Assembly: GCA_038087015.1 (NCBI GenBank) | Contig: JASBNA010000106.1 | Coordinates: 1 to 64,000 of the forward strand | Length of the DNA stretch: 64,000 nt | Direction: 5' to 3' | Origin: Cerrena zonata | Lineage: Eukaryota > Basidiomycota > Agaricomycetes > Polyporales > Cerrenaceae | Part shown: positions 1 through 11,672 of the stretch, in pieces | How positions within the stretch are numbered: the first letter of the stretch is position 1 | How the letters are laid out: each line of letters starts with the position of its first letter | Position numbers and translations under genes: made by a program | The notes under the pieces: generated by a model | Told to the model about the DNA's origin: nothing | The model's database searches: none | Seen by the model: only the letters and a program-made list of their open reading frames with translations

Positions 1-2148
1 GCTGAATGCGCGCCTTCAGTTTATCGAGCATATATAGTTCAGCAGTCATTTCAGGGATCTCTTCCTCATCTGCATACTTAGTTAGCAAGCGGAAATATAT
101 CGTAGATATGGGGTAATATTGAACGGAACTCACTTCTCCCAAGACTACTCAGAAGGGCCCTCACGATCCGCCGCTCGTCGGGGGCGCACATCAACATACT
201 GAACCCGTCCTCATCGCTCGGGCTGTACGGCCATTCCGATGAACATACGCATCTGCAGTACGAGGGACCTGGTAATGCACAACATGATCAACCGAAGGTA
301 TATCCAAACCACGAGCAGCGATGTCGGTGGCCAAGAGTACAGAGTTAGGTGTGTTTTTGAACCGATCAAGATTCTTTAGTCGTTGACGTTGTTCAAGTTG
401 GGAGTGCAAAGGGAAGGCCTTGACCTCGAGCAGTTCCATAAGGGGAAGTAATCGACGAATCCGTCGATAGAAGAAAGGAAGACGAGAGATCGACCAGGAT
501 AACGCAAGAGGAAATAATACAAGTACGCGTCCTTGTCGTTCCCCAGACAGTCAATTTTGCTTTCTTGAGGGTGGAGACAACACCACCCTCAGGGGCTAAG
601 GTCGATGACCGTTGGTTCGGGGTCCCGGAAGTCAAGTCTCATCACCAGGTCATCGAGTGTTGAAGCTGGTTTGCGCTTCTTCTTCCCATGCCATCGTTGT
701 CGTTTCTTCAAGTTCTTTTGGAGGTCTTTGCTCAGGGTGGCAGAGAAAACGAATGTTTGCATATCCGACGAGGTGTCCCCATCCGTTGACAGTTCTGGTT
801 CCTCTGTTTCTGATTCTTCTGACTCGATAGCTTCATCTCTATAGAGTTGTTAGCCTCCACTTCGCACAGTCAAATGAGACATCTTACTTCGCTGTTCTCA
901 TTGTGAGTCGAAGAATGTTATCGAGCTCAGCAAAATGACCCGTTTCGATCATACGATCTGCTTCGTCGAGAACCAAGAATCTGAGATTCTTGATTTGGCT
1001 AGCCAAGTCGTCGTCCTGTAGAATATAATCAGGATGCCTGAAAAAAAATTTGCACAATTTCTTGCCTGTTGTAAAATATCCCACAGCCGTCCCGGTGTCG
1101 CAACAAGTACATCAACCCCTCGATCTAATATTCTCCTCTGTTTCTGCGCGGACATACCGCCAACTATTGCAGCAACACTGACTGGAGGAGGTCCTTTAGG
1201 TTTTAATGAAGATGTTTTAGAAACTTGTTTCCTCTTCCCCTTTTGCGTTTTGCTATTCTTGCTTCCTTTGCTTTCGGATGGGATAGCCGAGACGATGGAA
1301 TCGTCCTGTTCAGACTTCACCGCCGGGTCAACGATTTCCACATCTTGCAGGCACGCGTTCAGGTGCGTTGAAACTTGGAAAGCGAGCTCACGAGTAGGAG
1401 TGAGAATAAGAGCACGGGTGGATCGCTTCTGTTTTGTGTCTGTAGACCGAGAGGACGAAGTTTTCAAAAGCGAGTCCAGAATTGGTAAGCCATATGCGAG
1501 TGTTTTTCCAGAACCGGTTTCTGCGACACCGACAACATCCTTGCCTTTCAACGCAGTGGGCAGAGCTTCCGCTTGAATGGGCGTAGGATTGATAAACCGT
1601 TGTGCGTACAAGGTGCGAAGAAGGCGAGGGTGGAGGTCAAATGGGTGCCATTCGGATAAAAGACTTTTGGCTGTTAGAAATTGAGTATCGTGTCTAGGGT
1701 ATTTTACATTCGTTATAATACTCAACGTACAATCAAATGACAATTCTTCATTTTGTGAACTACGTAAGAGTTCTGCGGTAGATGTCACGGATAGTGAAGA
1801 ACTCGAGGCGACCTTTTCAGCGGTTGGATCAATGTCATTTTCATCTTCTGAGGAAGACGAATTGTCCACAACCTAATACTATATCCGTGAACGAAACCTC
1901 TCAGTACAATTGCATAGACGCACCTGAAACCTAGCAATCTTCCCTCCTTCTGTTTCCTCGTATACAACCTCGACATTGTCTACCTCTTCTAGCTCCAAAA
2001 TCCCGTCGAAGTCGCTTGTGATTCCAGCCTCCTTGGATGTGGAAACAGTTTTCCAAGATAACTCGTTCGCATTTAGATGCCCTGTTTTTATCTTCTTTCG
2101 AGACGTCGCCGAAGTCTTGGCTTTGCGTTTTATTAGACCACTAGCCAT
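1..2148 (-). CDS. MAK5: DEAD-box RNA helicase, MAK5/DDX24 family (3' end cut by window, frame disrupted)
   Basis: MAK5-type helicases act in the nucleolus in 60S ribosomal subunit assembly. The start is the ATG at 2146-2148, opening a Lys-rich N-terminus. An intron (about 1873-1924) leads to a long exon with the Q-motif region, motif I AETGSGKT (about 1520), motif Ia PTRELA and the GG and TPGR motifs. A GC-AG intron follows, then DEAD (motif II, about 960), SAT (motif III, about 740) and helicase C motifs including ARGLD and HRNGRTAR (to about 215). The last exon in view starts near 92 and runs off the left edge. Compared with the family, the frame is broken by an extra C at 592-595 (in-frame TGA), and by one missing base near 565, near 460 and near 203. 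The first two compensate each other, but the stop lies between them. Neighbouring long ORFs are clean, so this may be a real pseudogene and not assembly error. Family assignment is sure; functionality is doubtful. Confidence 0.85.
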
Positions 2149-2509
2149 GTTTTGTGCCCCTAAAGTGTCTCTTGTGGCGGAGTTGTGCAGCAATTGTGCA
2201 AGTCTCTGAAGAAACTTGGTTTTCGAGTGTAGTCCAAGACGAAGTGATCAAAGTCTGTTAGAAGTGAAATAATGGTTGTTACTGGGCAGGGCACTTTGGT
2301 TTTTGAGGTGACAATGTTTGTGAACTTCTATTGATGTAGGTAGAGCATTGTCGAAGTAGAGCTAGGAAGATAGGTATACGGTGTTTGATCTATACTTTTC
2401 ACTTTACTACTTGTAGAATATGTGGCGCTTACAAGGTCTATCTTTCTAACACCTGCCATCACGTTTGCACCAGAGCTCAAGCAACAACACCGTATGGAAC
2501 TTGGTGAAA
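2149..2509. promoter_or_regulatory. Divergent promoter region between MAK5 and ATG11
   Basis: These 361 bases separate the start codons of two divergently transcribed genes and must hold both promoters and 5' leaders. No clear TATA box or named factor site stands out. It carries no convincing ORF. Confidence 0.5.
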
Positions 2510-5500
2510 ATGATACAGATATGTCGAGCAGAGGATGGCCAAGTCTTTCAGGTGAGTATATGATGAAAGAGCATCGTCAGGAGGGCTAACAATTAGGTTA
2601 GGTAAACACTACTCTAAACGAGATCGAGAGGTGCGGCCAGAGACTTCAATTTCGGACTTTGCTAAGATATAACCCTAGGCTTGGAAGCTTGGAACGGTTT
2701 CTGGGCGAGGAAACAGGAGTCGATCATGATTCCGTGCTAGCCTACCTTTCAGACGGTACTCGGCTGCGGAGTGACAATGTTCGAGAGCTTGCTGGTGACA
2801 AGGACCAGGTCAGTGTCGAGTTATCATCTCATGTCATTCACCATTCAAACGTAGGTCTATAGACTATCTTTGTATTTAACAAGACTTACCTGGACTATGA
2901 CATCGACGATGTATTAGACCGCTTACGCGTCCAGGCGCCGCTCCAGCCCCCCGCTGAAGGTGTGTAACCCAGTGTTATAGCATGAAATCATCCACAACTA
3001 CTTATTCCAATCACAGACAGAGTAGCTGCGCCTGCAAAACCCTCCCAGCTCGCTACGGCCTACTTGAGAACGGCTCACATCCATTCCGACGAGATCGACC
3101 GCACTGTCAACTCCTTACGCCACCAGCTCAATGCTCTCAAGATCGCTTCAAGTACGCTGGATCTACACGTGTTGGCCATCTCGGATGCATTTGAGGGCAT
3201 CTCATCAAATGCCCAGCAAGAGCTGAATAAACAGGCGACTCTACTCGATGGCATCGACGCTGACCTTGACATAATCGGCCAGGTTGAAGTGCACAGGGAG
3301 TTCTTGAGCGTGGGTGTTAGGAAAGCCATAGATGCGGGAGAAAAGCCTCGGACGCTTGGAAATTATGTCAAGCGAGAGAGGATGGTCGAGGTGGCTCAGA
3401 ATTGCCAAAGAGTTCATAGTGAGTGACCATCTTATACAGCATCGCGGTTTCTTGATCGACACCCCTGTAGGTAATATGAAGAAGTTGTTCACAGAGGCTG
3501 AAGAGTCGATGGATGAACTGCGAGACGGCGCGAACACTGTACGAACTACAGTTGCTGATGACGGGTCAGTCTTGACTGTTTATAGAATGGGGCTTTACTG
3601 ACAGGGATGATGCAGGGTACTCAAGGAAGCGGAACTGAGTGTTCGACGATCCAAGGATCTTGTGGACAAAATAACAGATGCTGTCGGCTCTCTTGAAAGT
3701 AGGTCCAAATATATACATGACGTCACTAACAACTCACATATGTGCCAGAGATCACGCCGAGTAGCAGCAAGCTCGAAGGTGAGTTTTCCCCCGTATTCAA
3801 TTTCTGGCGACTGACCATGCTGCAGAAATGCAACGGCTTGACGTATCATTGCGGGAAGAGCTTGTCCACGCTACAGAGCTAAAGGTAGGATTGGCAACGC
3901 TATTCACAGCTATCCGATCTGAGATTCGTTCAGAATCATTTCACAGAAAGCTTTATTCATGCTCTACGCCAAATCAGCGTGCTCAATAACTATCTGGTCG
4001 AGCTGCCTATCCAACTCACTAGCCTCCAGACCGCGTTTAGAGATAAAACTAAATTTGCTCACATTCAGCGGCTGCACCATCTGCTATACGTCTATGGAGC
4101 GACTGTCATTGAGATCGTGCGACGAAAGGAATTTGGTACAGCCTTTCTAGACGTTTCAAATGGAATCAGTCCTAACATGTAACATTAGCGCAGCTCTTTT
4201 ACCGTCGTGCGCAAATCATGCTTGAAATCATGGCCAAACTCTCGTATGCTTCCTCTCTTCAACTTAAGACTGTTCTTACCAATTACCTGTAGGTCGAATG
4301 AGCGCAAGCGTCGACAACTGTTTAGGGGAGAAGTACATGGTCAACTTCCATTTGACATCAAAGGAATGGATGAACCGGTCCCCTCTATCGATTTTACACC
4401 AACCAGACCCTCTGATACTCCATACTCCCTCGAACGTAGCGACGTTGAAAGTGGGTACTTGACGCTGTCTTTTTGTCCTCATTGAACTTACCATTTGTCC
4501 CTAGCCCTTATGCACGTTCTTGATGACTTGGAACACTTTGCTCGGGATTCTTCAAACCATATAGCTCTCACATCTGTCCAGGATGCACGGGCGGGTTTAG
4601 AAAAGCTGATCGTCAAAATGGACAGTCTTGAGTCTGGGTTTGATAGAATTGCAGAACGTTCACGTAAGTTATTCCGATTAAGCAGACTCCTACGATATTA
4701 GGCTAACCATTAACTTTACTAGTGCTGTCGAGTTCGCGGTGGGTCAATTCACGCAGACGACGTATGTCGATATAGTTCTACCCCGAGAAGATACATGCTG
4801 ACAACCTTTTCGGTTGATTTCATACTGCGGTCATCTCTATAGATACCGAGGCGGACGAACAAGCATACACCGAATTAGAAGCTCATATAGCAGAACTAAA
4901 GCATGCAAAGGCTGAACAAGATGCAGCCCATCAAAGAGAACGCCGTGCGCTTGAGCAGGAACTCGCTCAACTACGAAGTCAGTTGACAGAGTCTGATACT
5001 GCCCGGACTGCTTTGGAACGGGACATACATAGTCTCAAAGCTCATCTGGAAAGCGAAACCACTTCGCGACGTATCTTAGAGGCTCGAAACAACGAACTAA
5101 CTTCCGAGGCTACCAAACAACGAAACGATCTAGCCACTGCCTTAGCAGAGGCTACTGGCCAAACTAAAACTGCTGAGGCCCTCCGTCAAGAACTTACTCA
5201 GGCCCGAGCAGAGTTTGAGGAGGTCAAATCGCTAGAATCTCGAAATGCTTCAAACGTTGCCAATCTCTTGGAAGAACAGGCACGTGCGCTCCGGCGATTA
5301 GAAGAAGCCCGATCTCGCGGCGAGGATCTGGAATCCCAAATCCAACAAGCTCGCAAGGAAAGTGATGAACTGCAGCAAGCTTTGTCAGAGGCCAGTAAAG
5401 ACAAGGATAGGCTACTTCGTGCCCAAGCCTCAGAACATGATCGTCTTCTTCGAGATCACATCGCCGAGGCTGACGGTGACCGTGCTGTCCTTGAGCATCA

Positions 5501-7601
5501 GTATCTGGAGCTACAGGCGGCATTGGAAAACACCGAACGTCAACTAAAAGATGCGCGAGCCCAAGTTGAGATGGCCAACTCGGATGCTATGGGTCTTCGG
5601 GAGGAACTTCAACGGGTGGAGCATGAAGTACGTGAGGCACGGCATGTTGAGCGGGTCTTGCGAGAAGACTTGCGAGAGGGAAGGGTATCCCAGTCTGATT
5701 TCGAGCTCCAGCTCGAAAATAGCAACCGGCTCATTGCTCAGATTCTGGATGTCGCACTAAGGTTCCGAGAGTCCCACGTTAAGGCCCTTGCAGCCGCTCA
5801 GGCAATGACGGTACACCCTGGTTCTTCGAAGAATGCAGCGGTTAGTGCAAGTCTTTCTGAGTCCTCCTTCAGCGCATTACGACGAGGGGTAACGAATCAT
5901 CTCGACGAGCCATTACCTATCGACCCCTCTGATCCAGCGGCCGCCCTGGAGATTTTACGGACATTTGACCATGATCAATTCCTTGAGGCGATTCAGAAAA
6001 CAGGGTCTACGATTCGAAAATGGCAGAAACAATGCAAGGAATATCGCGAGCGCGCTAAAGGGAAGATTTCGTTCAGGAACTTTGCCAAGGGTGACCTGGC
6101 GCTGTTCCTTCCTACAAGAAACTCTGTTTCGAAACCTTGGGCTGCGTTTAATGGTGGGTAGACTTGAGTGGCCGGATTATACACGTCGGAGCGCTGATGG
6201 TCCGAGGATTTCCCTCTTTCATTTTGCTTTAGTGTCGTTCCCACACTATTTCCTTCAGGCCACTGGACATCTCGCTGAACAACTGAAAACGAGGGAATGG
6301 GTTGTTGCAAGAATAACTTCCATCACTGAACGTGTGGTCGATGTCAGAGTAAGTTTTTCTTACTCTATCGTTATCTATATTTCGTCATCTCACTGACATT
6401 TTGTTCTCAGGATGCCAGTACAAACCCGTACGGCCTAGGTGATGGCGTCAAGTATTACATGCTCGAGGTAGAAGACTGGACGCAATCCCACAATTCTAGC
6501 TCGCACCATCATCATTCTTCTAAACGACGTACGGGAATTGTTTCGTCGTCAAACCGGCAACAAGGCACCCTCGAGACCGAAGGCATACTTTCCACATCTC
6601 CCCCCACTACCCCTCCCTCGGGCCCAGGTACAGGAATGTCTCCACCTGCAGATGGAGCACTCTCTACTCCTCCAGCTCCTCCAGAACCTGAAGTAGAAGA
6701 CTCGTTCACCGTGACTCACCCTTTGAACGGCCGTTTATTTCCATCACCGACTAGAACTAATTCCATTCCTACTGCAGGCCCCTCTTCATTATCTAGGCTC
6801 TTAGCGCAAGCAGATGGCTCTCTGTCGTCCGAGTCCGCTGCTGGCGTCGTTCAATCGCCTCTAGACATCATTCCACAAATACCTCTTCCTTTAGGCGCCA
6901 GAGATAGCAATACTAGCTCTCATCTATTGCAGCCTCCGCCGTCTCCTATCAGGAGTACGGCTCCTTCGACGCCTCAAATTGGAACGCAGGGTACGGGTTC
7001 TGGAAGTGGTCCAAGTACCATCACCCTGAGACCTGGTTCACGTGCGTCGAAACAGAGCTCTTCCTCACGCTTTTCCAATCGTGTACCATTTGCGCCCGCT
7101 GCCCCTTCTATTGCAAAACCGACGGCTACAGCTGCTCTGGCTGTGGGTGAACAACAACTCACTCCAGGGTCTCCGGGCACGTCTCCGCCGTCAAAGCCTT
7201 CGCCTCGAAAGATCCAGAATCGGCTAAGTGGCTCGTCAATCAATCCATCACCTGAAAGTTCACCAACGGAGGGGATGACCAATCTTTCCAACATTCTTGC
7301 TCAGAAATCTCAACATAGAAGGAGTCGTACAACTTCTCATTCGATCATAAGGAACTCCCCGCTGGCCGCTGCATTTCCCACTTCCAAGACCACTCCTGAG
7401 ATCGATACTAATAACTCGATGAAGGCATCCGGATCAGCTGCTGGTTCGCCACCTGGTCCTAACCTACCTACAGGTGTGACTGCGAGGAGTCGATTGGCGA
7501 GTCTTGCAAGTAGCTGGGGTGTTTCTTTCGCTAGGAAGAGGCTGAGCGAAGTCCCTCAAAGTCCATCAGGGAGTGGAAATGCATCGGAAAACGAGAACTA
7601 G
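2510..7601 (+). CDS. ATG11: Autophagy scaffold protein ATG11
   Basis: ATG11 is the scaffold of selective autophagy: it binds cargo receptors and recruits the Atg1 kinase to the phagophore assembly site. The gene has about 17 exons, split by introns of 45-80 nt, and encodes roughly 1400 residues, usual for basidiomycete ATG11. The ATG at 2510 opens an N-terminal ubiquitin-like region containing the family-typical SDGTRLRSDNVRELAG (exon at about 2677-2808). The ATG17-like helical domain covers about 3015-4700. A long coiled coil rich in Glu, Arg, Gln and Ala runs from about 4843 to 6000. The ATG11 C-terminal domain (about 6060-6480) includes FLPTRN, KPWAAFN, PHYFLQ and YYMLEVEDW. The C-terminus, to the stop at 7601, is a Ser/Pro/Thr-rich, probably disordered tail of about 370 residues, plausibly a phosphorylation target. 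All joins keep the frame. Assignment is firm; a few exon borders may be off by some bases. Confidence 0.93.
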
Positions 7602-9363
7602 ACGTAGCTCTCATTTAGTTTGCCCCTTCTTCATTCATACATAGATCACACAGTATCGTCATCGCACATTGGATTCCTGGATAGAATCACTGTATTATAA
7701 GTATTCGCTTCGTACCCACATGGATCTCCTGTTGTCTGTAATTAGTACATATCACCTGCTCTATCCAATGCTTTGAATTTTCGCTTTCCGTTCCATCGCC
7801 GCAGTCGCTAGCTATCTTGTTACGTTGTGATCTGACCGTTGCAGCCACATCGCCGATCATCCTCGAAATGTCTCAGCCACGCAGCCTTGGGGCTAACCTC
7901 CTGACTGCAACAATATCGGATGAACTCAAACGCTCACCGGTACCTCAGACATAATCCAATCAGAGTTGTGATTTTGTCTCCATCTGCAATCAATCATCTA
8001 AACCGCAGGACCGAATTACCGCAATGCGACACAGCCACGAATGTACCTAGAGTGGACAAAGAAACAGGAAGGTTTGGGTGGCGTAAGTTTCCCCGCGGTA
8101 GGATTAAAAGGGTATCTATTACTCAATTTGAGAGCATTTCTCCGGTGGAAGATCTTGGTCTTCTGGGCACGGTGTGATTGTGGTGAGTGGTGAACTGGGG
8201 GAACAATTCAGACAGCTACCTAGAACGTGAACACTAATTGTAGGACTTGGTCAGTCTTTCGTATACATCGGGAGACCGGGGACAACAATTCGAATTGGTT
8301 TACCTCTTTCTGCGGTATAAGACAAGGCAAGGAACCTAGTTTCTCGACGTCCTTCAGAGAGCATATCGGGCCTTGTCGGTGAAAGTCTTGGCATTTTCCA
8401 GGAAAGTCATGGAAAAAAGGTTCCCTATGCATAGTGTTGTTCTGTTTCCACATGATAGAGAGGGTATATTTCTACTGGAACGGCAGCAAGACATCTACGA
8501 GTGTTAGGAATTATATATATATGGACTAATGAACTATAAATACTGAAGAGCCATCGCAATTTCCACCGAGTCGTCAGAGAAATGAACAAAACAGACATTA
8601 CAGTGGTGCATGCCTACAGAAGGTGTCACGACGTCATAGATATACTGATAGAAAACGTCTTCCCAGCATGCACTTGAAACATAGGTAGAACCCAGATAGT
8701 CGATGCGACAGAGGGATGGAAGAAACAATGCTCTGTCCGGACCTTAAGATGATTCTTGGCATCGCAGTGAGGAACTACCTACTAAAAGGGAATGACGTTC
8801 GGATCACAGGTTAAGAGGCCGCGGGCTTGAACTTGAATAGTTTCCTATTTTGGAGTGCGCTTAATGTCAAGGATTGGAAAAATGCATTTGGATAAAGTTC
8901 CGGGAAGTGACCGGACCGTATGATACCTTTTTATCACAAACCCCCACGCAATGTTTGTTTTTGCCTCAGTTTCTAAGATCTGGGAACGGTGACGGAATGT
9001 TGCAGCCGTCGAGTTCATCGCAGGACACTGCTATAATTGCATTTGGCGGGGCTCCGGACTCGGACCTGTTCGGTATGGAACTTGCACTAGGACCGAATAC
9101 TCAGTATTCACTCGTCAACCACAGCTATCTGGATAGGCAATCGTTAGAACGTTGACGAACTAACAGATTGAATCTGTAGACGAAGAATTTATACCAGTGA
9201 AAGCCTCGAGCGGGAAGTACCAAAGTACTTACCTTAAAATGCCCAGCTTCCAAGCTGGAACTTCCGCATTGACACAATTGCTGATGTGTGGAGGAAATGT
9301 TCCTGGAAACCTTCCAGACGACCCCAGACACGGGTACCTTGTCCAATGAAAGACATGCCGGTT
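7602..9363. other. Intergenic stretch without recognisable gene
   Basis: The 1.8 kb between the ATG11 stop and the transporter promoter holds only short ORFs (under 95 codons) with no recognisable domain and no consistent splice pattern. It includes a short TA-dinucleotide run near 8511-8521. I see no transposon termini, RNA gene or paralogue elsewhere in the window. Confidence 0.5.
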
Positions 9364-9380
9364 GTGGGGAAGATGCGGGG
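9364..9380 (+). promoter_or_regulatory. Pair of Mig1/CreA-like GC boxes upstream of the sugar transporter
   Basis: GTGGGG at 9364-9369 and GCGGGG at 9375-9380 both fit the SYGGRG consensus of the Mig1/CreA carbon catabolite repressor, spaced 11 bp apart and about 200 bp before the transporter ATG. Such sites are short and occur by chance, so this is suggestive only. Confidence 0.3.
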
Positions 9381-9479
9381 AAACTCAGCGAATGGGGAAT
9401 TATTGGAGAAACATGTGGGAGGAAAGTTCAACCAGATCTAGAGTCGATCACCTGAGCGCCCTTTCGCAGAGCTACTCCC

Positions 9480-9486
9480 TATAAAA
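9480..9486 (+). promoter_or_regulatory. TATA box of the sugar transporter
   Basis: TATAAAA lies 95 bp before the ATG at 9581 and is followed by a pyrimidine-rich tract (about 9495-9535) typical of fungal transcription start regions. Position and sequence fit a core promoter. Confidence 0.6.
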
Positions 9487-9580
9487 CATCCATGCATCCT
9501 CCCGACTTCTTCTCGTCCATCCTCCTGGGACTTTGTCCGAACGCGTTCCTCAACCTCAAGTCACATTACGAGTAAACGCT

Positions 9581-11672
9581 ATGGGTGCCGGCGCAGTTGC
9601 TACAGGTGGTTCAAGTACTGAAGGCTACGCTCACCTCATTGATCCTAACAGGAAGTGGTACAACAACCGTCGGTGAGTATGTCGCACACCTCTCTCGGGA
9701 AATAGTCTGACTCTTCCTTTTCTCCGACAGAATCATCACGCTTCACGCCTGGATTGTTCTTCTGTAAGTGCCAGCTCAAAAAGTCTTTCTCAATGTTCCT
9801 CCGATTGACCCGGAACTGCCAGGCTTATCACATCCTCCACAAATGGTTTCGACGGTTCACTCTTGAACAGTTTCCAGTCACTCCCAACCTGGCAGAGTTA
9901 CTTCAACAACCCTACTGGTGGCAGACTGGGTCTACTCAACGCCATCCAGGTACGCTCCTAATCACCGACCTGCTCTCCACTCTCTCAAATTGCCATCATT
10001 TTAGAACATCGGATCTCTTGCCGGCTACCCCTTCGCGCCATACCTCTCTGATGGCCTCGGTCGTCGCCCCGCCATCTGGATAGGCTCGACTATCATGATA
10101 GTCGCTGTAGCCTTGCAAGCAGCCGCTCAGAATTGGAGCATGTTCATTGGTGCTCGTTTCCTAATCGGTTTCGGTCTCTCTTTGGCCAGTGAGTAACCAA
10201 TTACCTCTGGCTATTCGTTTCTCCCGCTGATATTTCAATTCATTCCTCAGCAAACGCCGCCCCACTCCTAGTCACGGAAATTGCATATCCTTCTTACCGT
10301 GCACCTCTCACGTCCCTCTACAACTCCCTCTGGTACTCTGGTAACATCGTGTGAGTTGCTTACCTTCGTATTGCTATAATTACCTCTATTGACTCCATTT
10401 CAGCGCTACGTGGTCTACTTTCGGCTGTCAGTACATTAGCAGCAATTGGGCATGGCGAATTCCATCTATCCTCCAGGGTATTGTCCCCCTTACGCAATTC
10501 CTTCTCATCTGGTTCGCACCCGAGTCTCCTCGTTACCTTATCTGCAAGGGTAAGGAAGCTGAGGCTTTGAAGATCCTTGCTTATTACCACGCCGACGGTG
10601 ATGAGAACGACGGTCTTGTCCAGTATGAGTTCCAGGAAATCAAGGCCGCTATCGAGTTGGATCGTACTGGTACGTCTTTTCTATTATCTACCAGCGATAT
10701 ATTCTTAAATGGTCCCCATTTTATCCTACAGTCGCCTCGAACGTTGGATGGAAGGCTTTGATTGCCACTCCTGGAAACAGAAGACGAATGATTATCATTG
10801 TCGCAATCGCTTTCTTCTCTCAGTGGTCGGGCAACGGTCTTGTCTCTTACTACCTCAAGGATGTCTTTGACAGCATCGGTATTACCGACCATACCATTCA
10901 ACTGCTCATCAACGGGTAAGTTCACACAAGATACTCGTTGCAGTCCGACAGCCGCTAATTTTACACATAGAATCCTCGCCATTTGGAATCTGTTCTGGGC
11001 TGTTCTTGCCTCCTTCCTCGTTGAGCGTCTTGGCCGTCGTCTTCTCTTCCTTACTTCCGCCGCAGGCATGCTTCTGTTCTTCACTCTGCAAACCATCTGC
11101 TCTGCCCAATACGCTCTCCACAAGACCGACGCCGCAGCCCACGCGGTCATTGCTTTCATCTTCTTGTTCTATGCCAGCTATGAGTACGTCCCACATCTAT
11201 ATCAGTTACTTTTAAGCTAATATCCCCTATCCAGTATCGCGTTCACACCTCTCATTGTGTCTTACACCGTCGAAATTCTCCCGTACCAGCTGCGTGCCAA
11301 GGGTTTCAACGTGTTCAACTTCGCTATTTCGCTTTCCATCATCTTCAACCAATACGTCAACCCTATCGCATTGGGCGCACTTGCCTGGAAGTACTACGTA
11401 CGTGCACTGTTTTCACCGTTGTATCGCTTCTCTTCTAACAAATATCTTGATTACAGATTGTGTACTGCTGCTGGATTGCTTTCGAGTTCGCATTCTGCTA
11501 CTTCATGATCGTAGAAACCAAGAACCTTTCGCTGGAGGAGACTGCCGCCCTCTTCGATGGTGCGGATGCCCAACGGAACATCACAAACGCCGTTCACGAA
11601 GTCCGACATGACGACTATGTGGATGAGAAAACCTCCGATTCTTACACTCCTACTAATGAGCTCAAGGCTTAA
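9581..11672 (+). CDS. MFS sugar transporter (hexose/lactose permease-like)
   Basis: This is a 12-helix major facilitator of the sugar porter family, expected in the plasma membrane and importing mono- or disaccharides with protons. Ten exons separated by introns of 54-62 nt encode about 525 residues, the usual length. The ATG at 9581 (MGAGAVATGG) is the first in frame after a good TATA box. Family signatures are visible in order: GLGRRPA in the loop between helices 2 and 3 (about 10050), PESPRYL after helix 6 (about 10525), ERLGRR between helices 8 and 9 (about 11025), PYQLRAKGF after helix 10 (about 11282), and VETKNLSLEET at the C-terminal border (about 11513). The 6-7 loop is hydrophilic. 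Sequence alone does not fix the substrate; lactose permease-like or general hexose transporters are the closest types. It is the last clearly housekeeping-type gene before the repeat-rich arm. Confidence 0.92.

Noticed and set aside
1034..1576. Plus-strand ORF of 180 codons opposite MAK5
   Set aside because: Antisense to a long exon with helicase motifs; no own evidence.
8511..8523. TA-dinucleotide run as a promoter
   Set aside because: No ORF of any credibility starts downstream; a simple-sequence run is the plainer reading.
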